DNA of 21,726 nucleotides, taken from the NCBI GenBank assembly GCA_048173955.1, contig DBEYOB010000197.1, positions 1 through 21,726 of the forward strand, in the 5' to 3' direction. This DNA is from CAZUFB01 sp048173955 (GTDB taxonomy: Bacteria; Actinomycetota; Coriobacteriia; Coriobacteriales; UMGS124). The notes below the pieces were generated by a model. That model had not been told where the DNA came from and ran no database searches. It saw nothing but the letters and a program-made list of their open reading frames with translations. Positions 6,020-14,885 of the stretch are shown here, one piece after another. The position numbers were made by a program, and so were the translations under genes. Position 1 is the stretch's first letter. Each line of letters begins with the position of its first letter.

Positions 6020-7804
6020 CTATTTCACGACGGGCATCTCGAAGCGCTCAAACGCCTCCACCATCTTCTTGTGACGCAGGACGAAGTGCACCGCGGGGGA
6101 GGTGTTCTTGGACACGAGTACCCAGGCATCTGGGCGCACGGTGATTTGAATGTTACGAAAGCCCAGGTCGGGGCCCCATGTGAGGTGCCACGTGGGGTGT
6201 GCCGCCGCGAATGCCTCGGTCTGTTCGATGTGCTTGCGGTAGGTTTCTATGCCATAGGGAACGCTGTGTGCGCAAAACGCCTCGCCCAGCGCCAGGTGGG
6301 CGGAGGCGGCGCCGAGGTTGCTCTCGTCTACGCGCGATATGGTGACGACGGTCTCGCCGTGGGCGAGCTCGCTTTCGGCGCGTGCAAGCTGTGCCGCACG
6401 CGCCATACGAACCCGCTGTGCTTCCGCCTCGTCGAGTGTTGAGGCGGCAATCGCCTCTTCGAGCAGCTCTTCACTCATGGTATAGAGGGGAGGCGCCGAC
6501 ATGACGTGCACGCGCTCGCCGCTTTGCGCAGCCTCATGCATCAGGAAAGCGGCCAGCTCGCCCGCTTGCTGCGCGGTATAGACGTTGGCGAGGGGCTTGG
6601 CGGTCGCAAGCAAGTCGTTTGCGCGCTGTCTGAAATGAGCGACCGTCCCCTCGTCGCGGAAAAGCTGGCAGCCCACGTGTTCGTAGGCGCCCGCAATGGC
6701 CTGGCCTTCGAGCGCCGCTGTCTGCGACGAGCGCACGAGGTGCGCGAACGGCCCCGTTGGCTGCGAGGGCAGGTAGTAAGGCCGCACCATGCCTGTCATA
6801 TACAGGGGAAGCCAGGCCTCAAGTCCGAGCATCATTTCGGGCAGGCCGCGTCCCACGTTGTGTATGTTGTCGATGGGGTGTCCTGTGCGCAGCAGCACCG
6901 CGAGGGCGCCTATCCATCGAGCGGGAAACTCGGGCTTGGCCTGCATCTTGTCCTGCATGGGCATGTCGGAGAACATGATGACCGAGCTGCCGGTTGGTTC
7001 GGAGGCTGCAGCGGCAAGAAAGTCCAGCTCGGCCTGACAAAATCCTTCGATACCTGCATAAAACGTGTAGAGCGCTTCCGTCGCGGCGCTCTTTTGCGCC
7101 TTCTCGCCTGCAGCCTCTTCTTGTACGCGTGCCGCCTGCATTGCTGCCAGGTAGGTGTCGAGGTTGAAGGTGTCGAGCTTGCGCAGGAACGGCTCGATGC
7201 TCGATTGGGGCTGTGCGTCCTGCTCGGCTTGCAGCCAAGCCGACGTGAGCGAGGCGAGTGCCTCCAGGGCGCCTTCGCCTTGCATGCCTGTTTCGCAAAC
7301 CGCGCCTCCGTCAGGCCCGGCCGTCTCTTTGCACAGGGCAAGCAATGCGTCCCGTGCGTTTGCGCCAAGCGCCCTCTCGGCAAAGAATCTGCCAGCTGCC
7401 TGGGCAAATTCGTCGAAGTTCGAGACGTTGCGGGTCTGGGAACACACGCGGGAGATGTAGGAGGGGCTGTATCCCAGCGCCTCGGCAAGTTTGGCGCGCG
7501 TTACACCGAAGGCATCGAGTAGGGCTGTGAGCTTGGCGCCCGCCCCCTGCGGGGTCTGGCTGCGCGAGCCTGCAAGCAGTGCCTCGCATATCTTGTCGGC
7601 GTCGAGCACACGGCCCTTCTCCTGTGCCAGCTCGCACAGGGCAAGCGCAATCTTCCGTGCCGGTAGCGACCCCGCGTCGGGCGTGCGCGTGCCGGCAAGG
7701 TAGCGGCTTACTGTGGAGGCAGACATACCGCAGGCCTGAGCCAGCTCTTTGCCCGTGCAGCCGGCCTCGTCCATGCAGCGCCTCAACACCTGCGAGAAAT
7801 TCAT
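6020..7804 (-). CDS. Transcriptional regulator with two HTH (XRE-like) domains
   Basis: The 594-residue protein has a first helix-turn-helix at about residues 5-60 (KELAQACGMSASTVSRYLAG) and a second at about 88-135 (RAKLAEALGYSPSYISRV). A long C-terminal region of about 400 residues follows that I cannot assign, presumably for sensing or oligomerisation. The ATG at 7804 is preferred over an in-frame start 69 bases upstream: AAAGGGGG lies directly before it, the first HTH begins at once, and the upstream codons would cover the operator. Downstream and coupled is the lipoprotein gene; divergent is the phenylacetate-CoA ligase family gene. A palindromic site lies just after a minus-strand -10 (TATACT) for this gene, which suggests autoregulation. 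Control of the ligase gene, perhaps by an aryl or acyl ligand, is inference. Confidence 0.85.
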   Translation of the reverse strand: MNFSQVLRRCMDEAGCTGKELAQACGMSASTVSRYLAGTRTPDAGSLPARKIALALCELAQEKGRVLDADKICEALLAGSRSQTPQGAGAKLTALLDAFGVTRAKLAEALGYSPSYISRVCSQTRNVSNFDEFAQAAGRFFAERALGANARDALLALCKETAGPDGGAVCETGMQGEGALEALASLTSAWLQAEQDAQPQSSIEPFLRKLDTFNLDTYLAAMQAARVQEEAAGEKAQKSAATEALYTFYAGIEGFCQAELDFLAAAASEPTGSSVIMFSDMPMQDKMQAKPEFPARWIGALAVLLRTGHPIDNIHNVGRGLPEMMLGLEAWLPLYMTGMVRPYYLPSQPTGPFAHLVRSSQTAALEGQAIAGAYEHVGCQLFRDEGTVAHFRQRANDLLATAKPLANVYTAQQAGELAAFLMHEAAQSGERVHVMSAPPLYTMSEELLEEAIAASTLDEAEAQRVRMARAAQLARAESELAHGETVVTISRVDESNLGAASAHLALGEAFCAHSVPYGIETYRKHIEQTEAFAAAHPTWHLTWGPDLGFRNIQITVRPDAWVLVSKNTSPAVHFVLRHKKMVEAFERFEMPVVK

Positions 7805-7820
7805 GGCATCCCCCTTTGAG

Positions 7821-7838
7821 CCAAGATTCTTGGTGCCA
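7821..7838. promoter_or_regulatory. Candidate operator 1 (regulator side)
   Basis: CCAAGA-T-TCTTGG (7821-7833) is a perfect palindrome. Overlapping it is TTCTTGGTGCCA at 7827-7838, which matches operator 2 at 11 of 12 positions. It lies 17-34 bases upstream of the regulator ATG and just downstream of that gene's candidate -10, a position suited to repression. Confidence 0.5.
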
Positions 7839-7840
7839 CC

Positions 7841-7846
7841 AGTATA
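7841..7846 (-). promoter_or_regulatory. Candidate -10 box of the regulator operon
   Basis: On the minus strand this reads TATACT, five of six matches to TATAAT, about 37 bases before the ATG at 7804. No good -35 is visible. Confidence 0.35.
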
Positions 7847-7907
7847 GAGCCCCTTGCCTTGCTGAGCTTCCATCCGTCTGCCGATGGCCGCAAGCGGCTG
7901 CGCGTGC

Positions 7908-7921
7908 TTCTTGGTACCAAG
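7908..7921. promoter_or_regulatory. Candidate operator 2 (ligase side)
   Basis: CTTGGTACCAAG (7910-7921) is a perfect 12-bp palindrome within TTCTTGGTACCA, the same motif as operator 1. It overlaps the expected -35 area of the ligase promoter, whose candidate -10 is at 7937-7942. The two motif copies start 81 bases apart. Confidence 0.5.
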
Positions 7922-7936
7922 CGCCGCCGGATACGC

Positions 7937-7942
7937 TATAGT
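7937..7942 (+). promoter_or_regulatory. Candidate -10 box of the ligase gene
   Basis: TATAGT matches the -10 consensus at five of six positions and lies about 50 bases before the ATG at 7993. The -35 area is occupied by the operator palindrome and is poor, which fits a regulated promoter. Confidence 0.35.
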
Positions 7943-7992
7943 GCATGCATGCGCAAGAGACGCACACCGACCATAGAAAGGGGATACCCGCC

Positions 7993-9231
7993 ATGAAGAT
8001 GAAGCCGTTCCAGTTGGACGCCATCCTCAAAGAACTCGCGACCATTCAGGAGCGTAGTCCGTTCTACGCCAAGAAGTTCGCGGGCATCGACATGTCTGCC
8101 ATCCGCACGCAGGAGGATTTCGAGAAACTGCCCTTCTCTGAGAAGGCCGACCTGCGCGAGGCATATCCCCTGGGAATCCAGGCGGTTCCCGACGAAGAAA
8201 TCGTTCGCATCCACTCCTCTTCGGGCACGACCGGCACCCCCGTCATCATTCCTTACACCCAGAAGGACGTTGACGACTGGACCGAGATGTTCGCCCGCTG
8301 CTATCGTGCCATCGGCTGCACGAGCAAAGACCGCATTCACATCACCCCTGGTTACGGCCTGTGGACCGCAGGCATCGGCTTTCAGCTGGGTGCCGAGCGC
8401 ATGGGTGCCATGGCCATCCCCATGGGCCCGGGCAACACCGAGAAGCAGCTGCGCATGATGGTCGACCTGCAGTCCACGGTGCTGTGCGCCACCTCGAGCT
8501 ACGCCCTTCTGCTCGCCGAGCGCATCGCCCAGGAGGGTATCCGCGACCAGCTCGCTCTCACCAAGGGCCTCATCGGCAGCGAGCGCTGGGGCAAGAAGAT
8601 GCGCGAGCGCATCGCCGGTGAGCTCGGCGTGGAGCTCTACGACATCTACGGCCTCACCGAAATCTACGGCCCCGGCGTAGGCGTGAGCTGCAAGTACGAC
8701 TGCGGCATCCACGTGTGGGACGACTACGTGTACGTGGAGGTCGTCGACCCCAAGACCGGCGAGAACCTGCCCGACGGCGAGGTGGGCGAGCTCGTGATCA
8801 CCACGCTGCAGAAGGAGGGCGCGCCGCTCATCCGCTACCGTACGCACGACCTGTCGAGCATCATCCCGGGCGACTGCCCCTGTGGCATGGGTCACACGCG
8901 CATCTCACAGCTCGTGGGCCGCACCGACGACATGTTCAAGGTCAAGGGCGTCAACATGTTCCCCGCGCAGGTCGAGGAGGTGTGCGCCGCGGTCGACGGC
9001 GTGTCGAGCGAGTATCAGGTCATGATCGACCACCTCAACGGCAAGGACATCATGACGGTGTACTTCGAGTGCGAGAGCGACGACCCCCTGCGCCGCCGCG
9101 ACATCGAGGCCGCGATGGTCGAGACGTTCAAGAACCGCATCGGCGTCACCATCGTGCCCAAGGCCGTGGGCATCGGCGACCTGCCGCGCTCCGAGAAGAA
9201 GTCGACGCGCATCTACGACAACAGGTACTAA
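7993..9231 (+). CDS. paaK: Phenylacetate-CoA ligase family enzyme
   Basis: The 412-residue product is a full-length adenylate-forming enzyme of the PaaK type, slightly shorter than the usual 430 or so. Motifs in order are the phosphate-binding loop SSSGTTGTP (75-83), YGLTE (219-223), RYRTHD (281-286) and GRTDDMFKVKGVN (309-321), with the catalytic-type lysine region near the C-terminus. The family activates an aryl-acetic or similar acid to its CoA thioester with ATP in the cytoplasm. Phenylacetate is the classic substrate; indoleacetate and other aryl acids are used by relatives, and coenzyme F390 synthetases are homologous, so the substrate is open. The ATG at 7993 is chosen because GAAAGGGG lies upstream and homology begins there. 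No other phenylacetate catabolic gene is nearby. The gene is divergent from the dual-HTH regulator and ends in a terminator, so it acts as a single controlled unit. Confidence 0.88.
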   Translation: MKMKPFQLDAILKELATIQERSPFYAKKFAGIDMSAIRTQEDFEKLPFSEKADLREAYPLGIQAVPDEEIVRIHSSSGTTGTPVIIPYTQKDVDDWTEMFARCYRAIGCTSKDRIHITPGYGLWTAGIGFQLGAERMGAMAIPMGPGNTEKQLRMMVDLQSTVLCATSSYALLLAERIAQEGIRDQLALTKGLIGSERWGKKMRERIAGELGVELYDIYGLTEIYGPGVGVSCKYDCGIHVWDDYVYVEVVDPKTGENLPDGEVGELVITTLQKEGAPLIRYRTHDLSSIIPGDCPCGMGHTRISQLVGRTDDMFKVKGVNMFPAQVEEVCAAVDGVSSEYQVMIDHLNGKDIMTVYFECESDDPLRRRDIEAAMVETFKNRIGVTIVPKAVGIGDLPRSEKKSTRIYDNRY

Positions 9232-9242
9232 AGGCAGAGAGA

Positions 9243-9271
9243 GGGCGCCCAGTGGGCGGGCGCCCGTCTTT
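9243..9271 (+). terminator. Terminator of the ligase gene
   Basis: GGGCGCCC at 9243-9250 pairs with GGGCGCCC at 9258-9265 around a 7-nt loop and is followed by GTCTTTGT. It lies 12 bases past the stop. Nothing further is recognised between it and the next gene end at 9526. Confidence 0.75.
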
Positions 9272-9525
9272 GTCCCCTGGTATGTCATGGTCGGCGAGCT
9301 CGTTGTTGAATTTCGTCGGAGGGGCGTGCGTCGGCCGATGCCGTCGGGCGCAAGGGCGCATGCATGCGGGTCGTGGATGCAAGGGGCCGTTCTTCTCCCG
9401 GTCCGGTGCGTCCCCCTGCAGGGTGTTTCAATCGCTGCGGAAGGCGCACGTTGCTTCCACGAGACGCCGAGATGCCCATGTTCTATTTTCAAGCAACTGC
9501 ATGCTCGTTTTGAGGTCGTCCGCCC

Positions 9526-10968
9526 CTATCTTCCGCGTGCCTCCCGTTCGGCCACCTCTGCCACAAGCGTGCGCAGCTCGTCGCGGCTATGGATGTCGAG
9601 TTTGCTGTAGATGCGCTTGAGATACGTCTTGACGGTGTTGTCCGAAATGTGCAGCTGCTTGCCGATGCCTGCGATGCTGTAGCTGGCCACGGCGAGGACG
9701 AGTACGTCCATCTCGCGTTCAGAGATGCCGTAGGTCTTCTGGAGGGCGGAACTGTCGCGCATCTGCCCTTCCGAGAGGTTGACCAGTACCGTCGGCCTGC
9801 CGGTGGCGAGTGCGACTTTAAGGCGCCTGAAGATTACGAGCACCGTTGCCAGGAGAATCACGTAGACGCCCATGAGCGAAAGGATGAACGAAAGAATCGA
9901 GTCTTGCTGCACGATGGCGCCCAGGACGTTGTTGGCAATAAACCCCAGGGCAATCGAAAGGAACACGCATCCCTTGAACGTGCCGAGCACCACGATGGCG
10001 CGTGCGGGGGTTGCTGCGGACTCTCTGACCGCCGTGAGGTTCATGCCCATGGTTGCGGCGACATAGCATAGATCGACGATGCCGGAGCACACAATCCAGA
10101 ACCGCTGATCGATGAAGGGGATGAGCAGATACAGCGCCGTGATTCCAAGAAGGGTGCCTAGGCGCACGCGGAGCATGCCCGCCTCGCCGCGGGTTTTGGC
10201 ATGGACGACATGGAAGGCCAGCACGCCTGCGACGGTGCTGAAGAACAGGATCAGGCTCGAGGGCAGTGCCTGGTCGGGCTGGAAGAACGCACGCATGGTT
10301 CCGCTTGCAAAACCGAGGATCGAGACGAAGAGGATGGGCTCCCAAAGGCGCTTGAAGACGGGTCCCACTTTGAACGCGGCGGCGTCGAAGGGGCCCTGGA
10401 AACCGGTGTCGGCACCGTGGCGCAAAAGCGCAATGGTGAGGACGGTGGCGATGCCGTAGAGCAGGGCAACGGCGGCGAGCCAGGCAGGGGAGTGCCCTAG
10501 CGGTTTCAGGGCGAGCGCTCCCATGGCGGAGAGCACCCGAAACCCGACGAGGACGGCCAGCGCCTCCCCGACATCGAATCGGGCGGTGATGACCAGCCAG
10601 AACAAGAACCCGCAGGCGATGCCGCACGAGAGGACAGCGGCCGCCGGAAGGATGAGCACGGGCTGTGCCATAGCGGCGAACAGGAGGACGATGCCTGCAC
10701 CGGTGGGAACCACAAACGCCCACGGTGTCCAGCGCGCCAGAGAAGGCCTGCATGCGACAGCGCAGGCGGCGGCCAACAGCCACAAAGCGGTGAGCGTTGT
10801 GCAGAACATAGAGAACGAGACGGGAGAGACGCCGTCGAAGGAAGTGCCGCCGGGCATGAAGAACGCGGTCTGAAGGCTGTTCGAGAGCATGCCGACAACC
10901 GCCGCCCCGACGGCTGCCGCGACCTTTTCGGCCGTGCGCGCATGCGCATCCGACTCGGCTTTGTCCAC
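9526..10968 (-). CDS. Membrane-bound LuxR-family transcriptional regulator
   Basis: The 480-residue product has a long run of hydrophobic segments (about residues 15-395, roughly 10-12 helices). A cytoplasmic C-terminal LuxR/GerE helix-turn-helix follows at about 413-470, with YGISEREMDVLVLAVA, ISDNTVKTYLKRIYSKL and the usual closing D.HSRDELRTL. This domain arrangement is widespread in Eggerthellaceae beside exported reductases, where the membrane part presumably senses the substrate or redox state. The start is GTG at 10968: AGGAGG lies five bases upstream and the reading frame has no better ATG. It is divergent from the frameshifted flavin reductase at 11231, its likely target. An inverted GGTGACA/TGTCACC motif lies between the two genes. 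Confidence 0.9.
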   Translation of the reverse strand: MDKAESDAHARTAEKVAAAVGAAVVGMLSNSLQTAFFMPGGTSFDGVSPVSFSMFCTTLTALWLLAAACAVACRPSLARWTPWAFVVPTGAGIVLLFAAMAQPVLILPAAAVLSCGIACGFLFWLVITARFDVGEALAVLVGFRVLSAMGALALKPLGHSPAWLAAVALLYGIATVLTIALLRHGADTGFQGPFDAAAFKVGPVFKRLWEPILFVSILGFASGTMRAFFQPDQALPSSLILFFSTVAGVLAFHVVHAKTRGEAGMLRVRLGTLLGITALYLLIPFIDQRFWIVCSGIVDLCYVAATMGMNLTAVRESAATPARAIVVLGTFKGCVFLSIALGFIANNVLGAIVQQDSILSFILSLMGVYVILLATVLVIFRRLKVALATGRPTVLVNLSEGQMRDSSALQKTYGISEREMDVLVLAVASYSIAGIGKQLHISDNTVKTYLKRIYSKLDIHSRDELRTLVAEVAEREARGR

Positions 10969-11085
10969 GCTGCCTCCTGCTTTCGTTTGACTGGTTCCTT
11001 ATGGTAACGCAAATCGCGGCTGCGGCGTTGCCCCGGCGGCCGTTCCATTGTGCCGAGCGAGCGGCAAAACCCCAGTTCATCAAGG

Positions 11086-11139
11086 TATCACCAGCCTTGG
11101 GTGACATGCGACACCCGCATCTCGGGATGACGTGTCACC
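11086..11139. promoter_or_regulatory. Repeated GGTGACA-type half-sites, candidate LuxR operator
   Basis: Three related half-sites occur: TATCACC (11086-11092), GGTGACA (11100-11106) and TGTCACC (11133-11139). The first pair gives TCACC-N7-GGTGA and the outer pair is a perfect 7-bp inverted repeat. They lie between the divergent LuxR gene and reductase gene. A possible -10, TAGGAT, is at 11150-11155. Confidence 0.4.
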
Positions 11140-11230
11140 GTGTGGAACCTAGGATCGAAGCCGTTCGCGCACCCCGCCGAGGGGATGCGCATGCGATTGC
11201 GACAAATGCGATTCGAAGGGAGTGCCGCAT

Positions 11231-13716
11231 ATGGATTCGGAGAACGCGATGAATCGTCCGGGCGTGAGCCGCAGGGCGTTTATCGGGGGCAGTGCCGGAG
11301 TCTTGGCAACCTGTGTGCTGCCGGGGGCCGCGGGCCTTGCGGGCGCCGAGGAGGCGGCTGGTGCGAGCGGCACCGCAACCGCCACGGTTCCGGGCTTCGG
11401 CGGGGACGTGACCGTCACCGTCACCATGACCGACGGCGTCATCACCGCGTTCGAGGCGACGGGTGCCGAGGAAACGCCCGAACGCGGCGGCCGTGCCATC
11501 GAGTCCATACCCTCCGCCATCGTCGAGGAGGGACGGCTCGACGTCGACGGGGTGAGTGGCGCCACCGTTACCTCCAAGGCCATTCTTGCCGCCGGCCAGA
11601 TGGCCGTCGACGAGATTTGCGGCGTTACCGCAGCGCCCGCCGAGGTTGCGGGCCTCATGAAGCCGGGTGAGTACACCGCCTACTCGCGCGGCTATTGGGG
11701 CAGCAAAGACCTGCCCGTCACCGTTACCGTCAACGAGACTTCCATCATCGACATTGCGGTGCCGAGCGACCGCTTTGAGCACAGCGAGACCGAGGTCATG
11801 CTCAAGAACGTCAAGGAGACCCTGTTCCCGCGCATCATCGAGAACCAGTCGGTCAAGGTCGATGCCGTCACCGGCGCCACGGTGTCAAGCAACAACGTCA
11901 AGACGGCCGTTGAGGATGCCCTATGCCAGGCTATTGTCGCCGCCGGCAACGATCCGAGCGCGGTGAGCCGTTTCTATACGGTGCCCGCCAAGGAGTGTGA
12001 GGGCCAGACCGAGACAATCGACTGCGATGTGCTCTTCGTGGGCCTGGGGACCGCCGGTCTTTTTGCCATGCGCCGTGCCATCGATCGCGCCCGCGAGCTG
12101 AACGGTGGCCGCAAGGTCAACTTTGTCGGCATCGAGCGCTCGGGCAAGGTCGGCGGCAAGTCGTGCATGACCCACGAGTTCAACGCCGTGAACCCCCAGC
12201 GCTACATGCAGGTCTTCAACGGCGGCGAAGACTTCGTTGACGCGGCGTTCTACCGAGACCTGTGGCGCAACTACACGATGACCGCCGATGGCGAGCAAAG
12301 CGCCAAGGACGAGTGCGTCGACCTGTTCTTTGCCGAATCGGGCAACGCTATCGACTGGCTGTATTTCGAGAACGACTGGCGTTTCGGCACCATGTCCTCG
12401 CGTCCCGCCGTCAACGATGGGGCGGTCTCGTTCAACTCCATCTACACCGATCGCATCGACCAGGGCACCATGGAGGACCGTCGCCTTGCGGTTGACTATC
12501 TGTGCCGCACCATGGTGAAGCGCTGCGAGGCCCAGGGCGCACGCATCATGTTCGAGACCGAGGGCTACGAACTCATCATGGACGGCGATACCTGCACGGG
12601 AGTAAAGGCGCGCAGCCGTGTGACGGGGATGGAGTACGTCGTCAACGCCCGCGCCGTCGTGATGAACACGGGCGGCTACGGCCTCAACGACGAGCTTATG
12701 TCTACCCTGCTCGCCCCCCAGTACGCGGGCTCCTACAACCTGATAACCACCGGCCAGGATACGGGGCTCATGTTCCAGGCCGCCCTGAATGCCGGCGCCG
12801 GCACCTGGAACTGCGAGATGCCCCCCCCATGGTCATGGGCATCACCCTGCCCCATCAGATGTACCGCTTTCCCATCGTTGAGAAGCCCGGTTCTCTCAAC
12901 AAGACCTCGGGGCGCGTGAGCGTCGAGACGCTCAACGACATCCCTATGATGTTCGGATGTGCGAGCGACACGATGTATGTCGACCGTAACGCCAGGCGCT
13001 TCGGCGACGAGGCCATGGTCAAGTCGTTTGCCGGCGACCCCATGTCGAGCGGCTGGATCGCCTACGCTGCCGGTCCTTATTATTACGCCATCTGGTCGAC
13101 CCCGCAGGTCGAGGAAATCAAGGAGGTCGGTTTCACCCGCGTCAAGAGCTGGCAGAAGTACGGGACCCAAGGCGACGTCATTGAGGGGCCCGTTGAAAAC
13201 ATCTACGAGGTTATCGATGCCGCCATTGAAGAGGGCCTCATGTGGAAGGCGGATACGCTGGCGGATATGGCCGAACAGCTCGGTCTCGATGCCGCTACGC
13301 TTCAGGAGACCTACGACGCCTACAACGGTTATGTCGACGGGGGTGAGGATTTGGAGTTCGGCAAGGACCCCGAGTACCTCATCCATATCGGCGAAGGCCC
13401 GTACTATGCCGTCAAGGTCAACCCGAACCCCTACTGCTCCGGCGGCGGCCTTGACATCGATGCCGACCTGCGCGTTCTGAAGGCTGACCATGCGACCCCG
13501 ATCAACGGCCTATACGCCCTGGGCTGCGATTCCTACGGCGTGCTGTTGAACCGTGAGAAGAACTACTGCAGTTTCGGCGGTGTCGCCCAAGGTTGGGTCC
13601 TGACCTCCGGCTATGTCGCCGGCCCTAAGGTCGTGGACTACGTGAACGACAACTACGGCATCACCGTGGTGCCCGAGCCTCTGAGCGAAATTCCTGTGAA
13701 CCCGGCGTCCATCTGA
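11231..13716 (+). pseudogene. Tat-exported flavin reductase with two FMN_bind domains, frameshifted
   Basis: The product would be about 828 residues. It has a Tat signal (SRRAFIGG, residues 13-20) and a first FMN_bind domain ending in DGVSGATVTS (about 106-115). A second FMN_bind domain ends in DAVTGATVSS (about 211-220). An FAD_binding_2 domain with VGLGTAGL near 270-277 follows. The SGAT/TGAT threonines are the known sites of covalent FMN attachment by ApbE. The fumarate reductase/urocanate reductase family reduces an alkene or similar acceptor in extracytoplasmic respiration; the substrate here is unknown. The frame breaks in a run of eight C at 12821-12828 (near residue 530): one more C, or two fewer, would restore MPP.MVMGITLP and the rest of the catalytic domain. 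The break may be a real mutation, phase variation or a sequencing error. The ATG at 11231 has AAGGGAG upstream and is preferred over the GTG at 11222. Confidence 0.82.
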
Positions 13717-13745
13717 CGGGTGCAGACGGGTTCTTAGGTGTGGCA

Positions 13746-13776
13746 GGCGGGGCGCTTCTGGAACGGGCGCCCCGCC
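13746..13776 (+). terminator. Hairpin after the frameshifted reductase
   Basis: GGCGGGGCGC at 13746-13755 pairs perfectly with GCGCCCCGCC at 13767-13776. It lies 29 bases past the stop, but no T-run follows, so termination is likely rather than certain. Confidence 0.5.
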
Positions 13777-14134
13777 CATCGGTTGTGGTAAAGCACGTGC
13801 ATGTGCAGGAAGGGACCTGCATGAAACGAGTACGACGATGGAAGTGACGAGGAGGGGCTGAGGGAGGCGCCGTTGGCGAGCGCGGTTGCTGCGGCCGGCG
13901 TCACCGTCGCTCGCGGCCGTAATGCTCGGGAGTCTATCGGCGCCGCCCAAATCCCAAGCGGTCGATGCGTTTCTGCGCGCCACCTATTCTTCGACCAGGC
14001 GATTCCCGACATGCGGGGCGGTCCCTCTATGCTCGACCTGCACCTCGACTGCCGGCAAATGCAGTCGGCCGTTCCGCGGCCTTTGGATATGTTGCAGCGC
14101 GCCATGCCATGGGCGTTGCGAAGGGAGAATATCG
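13777..14134. other. Gene-less stretch, nothing recognised
   Basis: Together with the hairpin before it, this separates the frameshifted reductase from the broken LuxR gene. A plus-strand frame through about 13930-14130 has somewhat codon-like composition, but it lacks a credible start and I recognise no family. It may be decayed coding DNA. Confidence 0.4.
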
Positions 14135-14885
14135 CTAGATCCCCAGCATCCTTTGCAGTTCCTCCCGATGGTGAATGCCCAGCTTGCGGTAGACGCGCTG
14201 TGTGTAGGTGCGTATCGTATTTTCCGACAGGTAGAGTGTCTCTGCGATGTATTGTTTCGAGCGCCCATAGCACAGATGGTAGACAACCTCGGTCTCACGC
14301 GCCGACAGGCCATTTTGCGTAGCAAGTTTTTCGCAGCGTTCGCAGATGGCGTCATGGCTGTCCTGCGGCGGGTTGCTGGTAAAGTCGGCAAGAAGGAGCT
14401 GCACGCCGGGTGCACGGTGGGGGAGTAGGAAAGCCACGACAAGAACTATTGCGAACAGGCAGAGGCTTACGGCGGTTTCGTCGATGGAGCTGATGGCAAA
14501 GGTGCTGGCCATTCCCCGGGCGACCCAGTCGGGAACGGTGTACAGGAGGTAGCCGAACCCAAAGACTGCATGGGGATGGAACTTGGAATTGCGCGCGATG
14601 TCGGTTAGTGCAAGCCAGAGGAATACGAGCGCAATCTCAAAGGCCGCGCTTGTGAATATCTGCACAGGCTGTGAGATGCCGAGACGGGCGATGAGCAGAA
14701 GTGCGGCTGCCAGTCCAACATACGCGTAGCGCCAGAGCCAGTTGAACTCAACGCCGTTTTTGCGAACGAACAGCCACCAGTAAAGAAAACCCATGAACAG
14801 TATGTCGATGAGTTGGGCAAGTATGGTAAGAGCGGGGGATGAGAGATCGCCGAAGCCGTAGTGCCCCGATTGTGTCTTGAGCACG
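14135..14885 (-). pseudogene. Membrane LuxR-family regulator lacking its N-terminal half
   Basis: About 250 residues of genuine LuxR-type sequence remain. Roughly six hydrophobic segments are followed by a complete C-terminal helix-turn-helix with GLSARETEVVYHLCYG, LSENTIRTYTQRVYRKLGI and HHREELQRML. The other two regulators in the window are 467-480 residues, so half of the membrane part is missing. Upstream of about 14885 the minus frame stays open, but it runs antisense to a reductase on the plus strand, so that extension is not regulator sequence. The gene has no start codon or promoter of its own. The right boundary is approximate, set where plausible membrane sequence stops. Its codons look richer in A and T than those of the 17576 regulator. 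Confidence 0.8.

Noticed and set aside
7805..7873. Earlier in-frame start for the dual-HTH regulator
   Set aside because: It lacks a ribosome site and would place coding sequence over the palindromic operator and -10 box; ATG at 7804 has a strong site.
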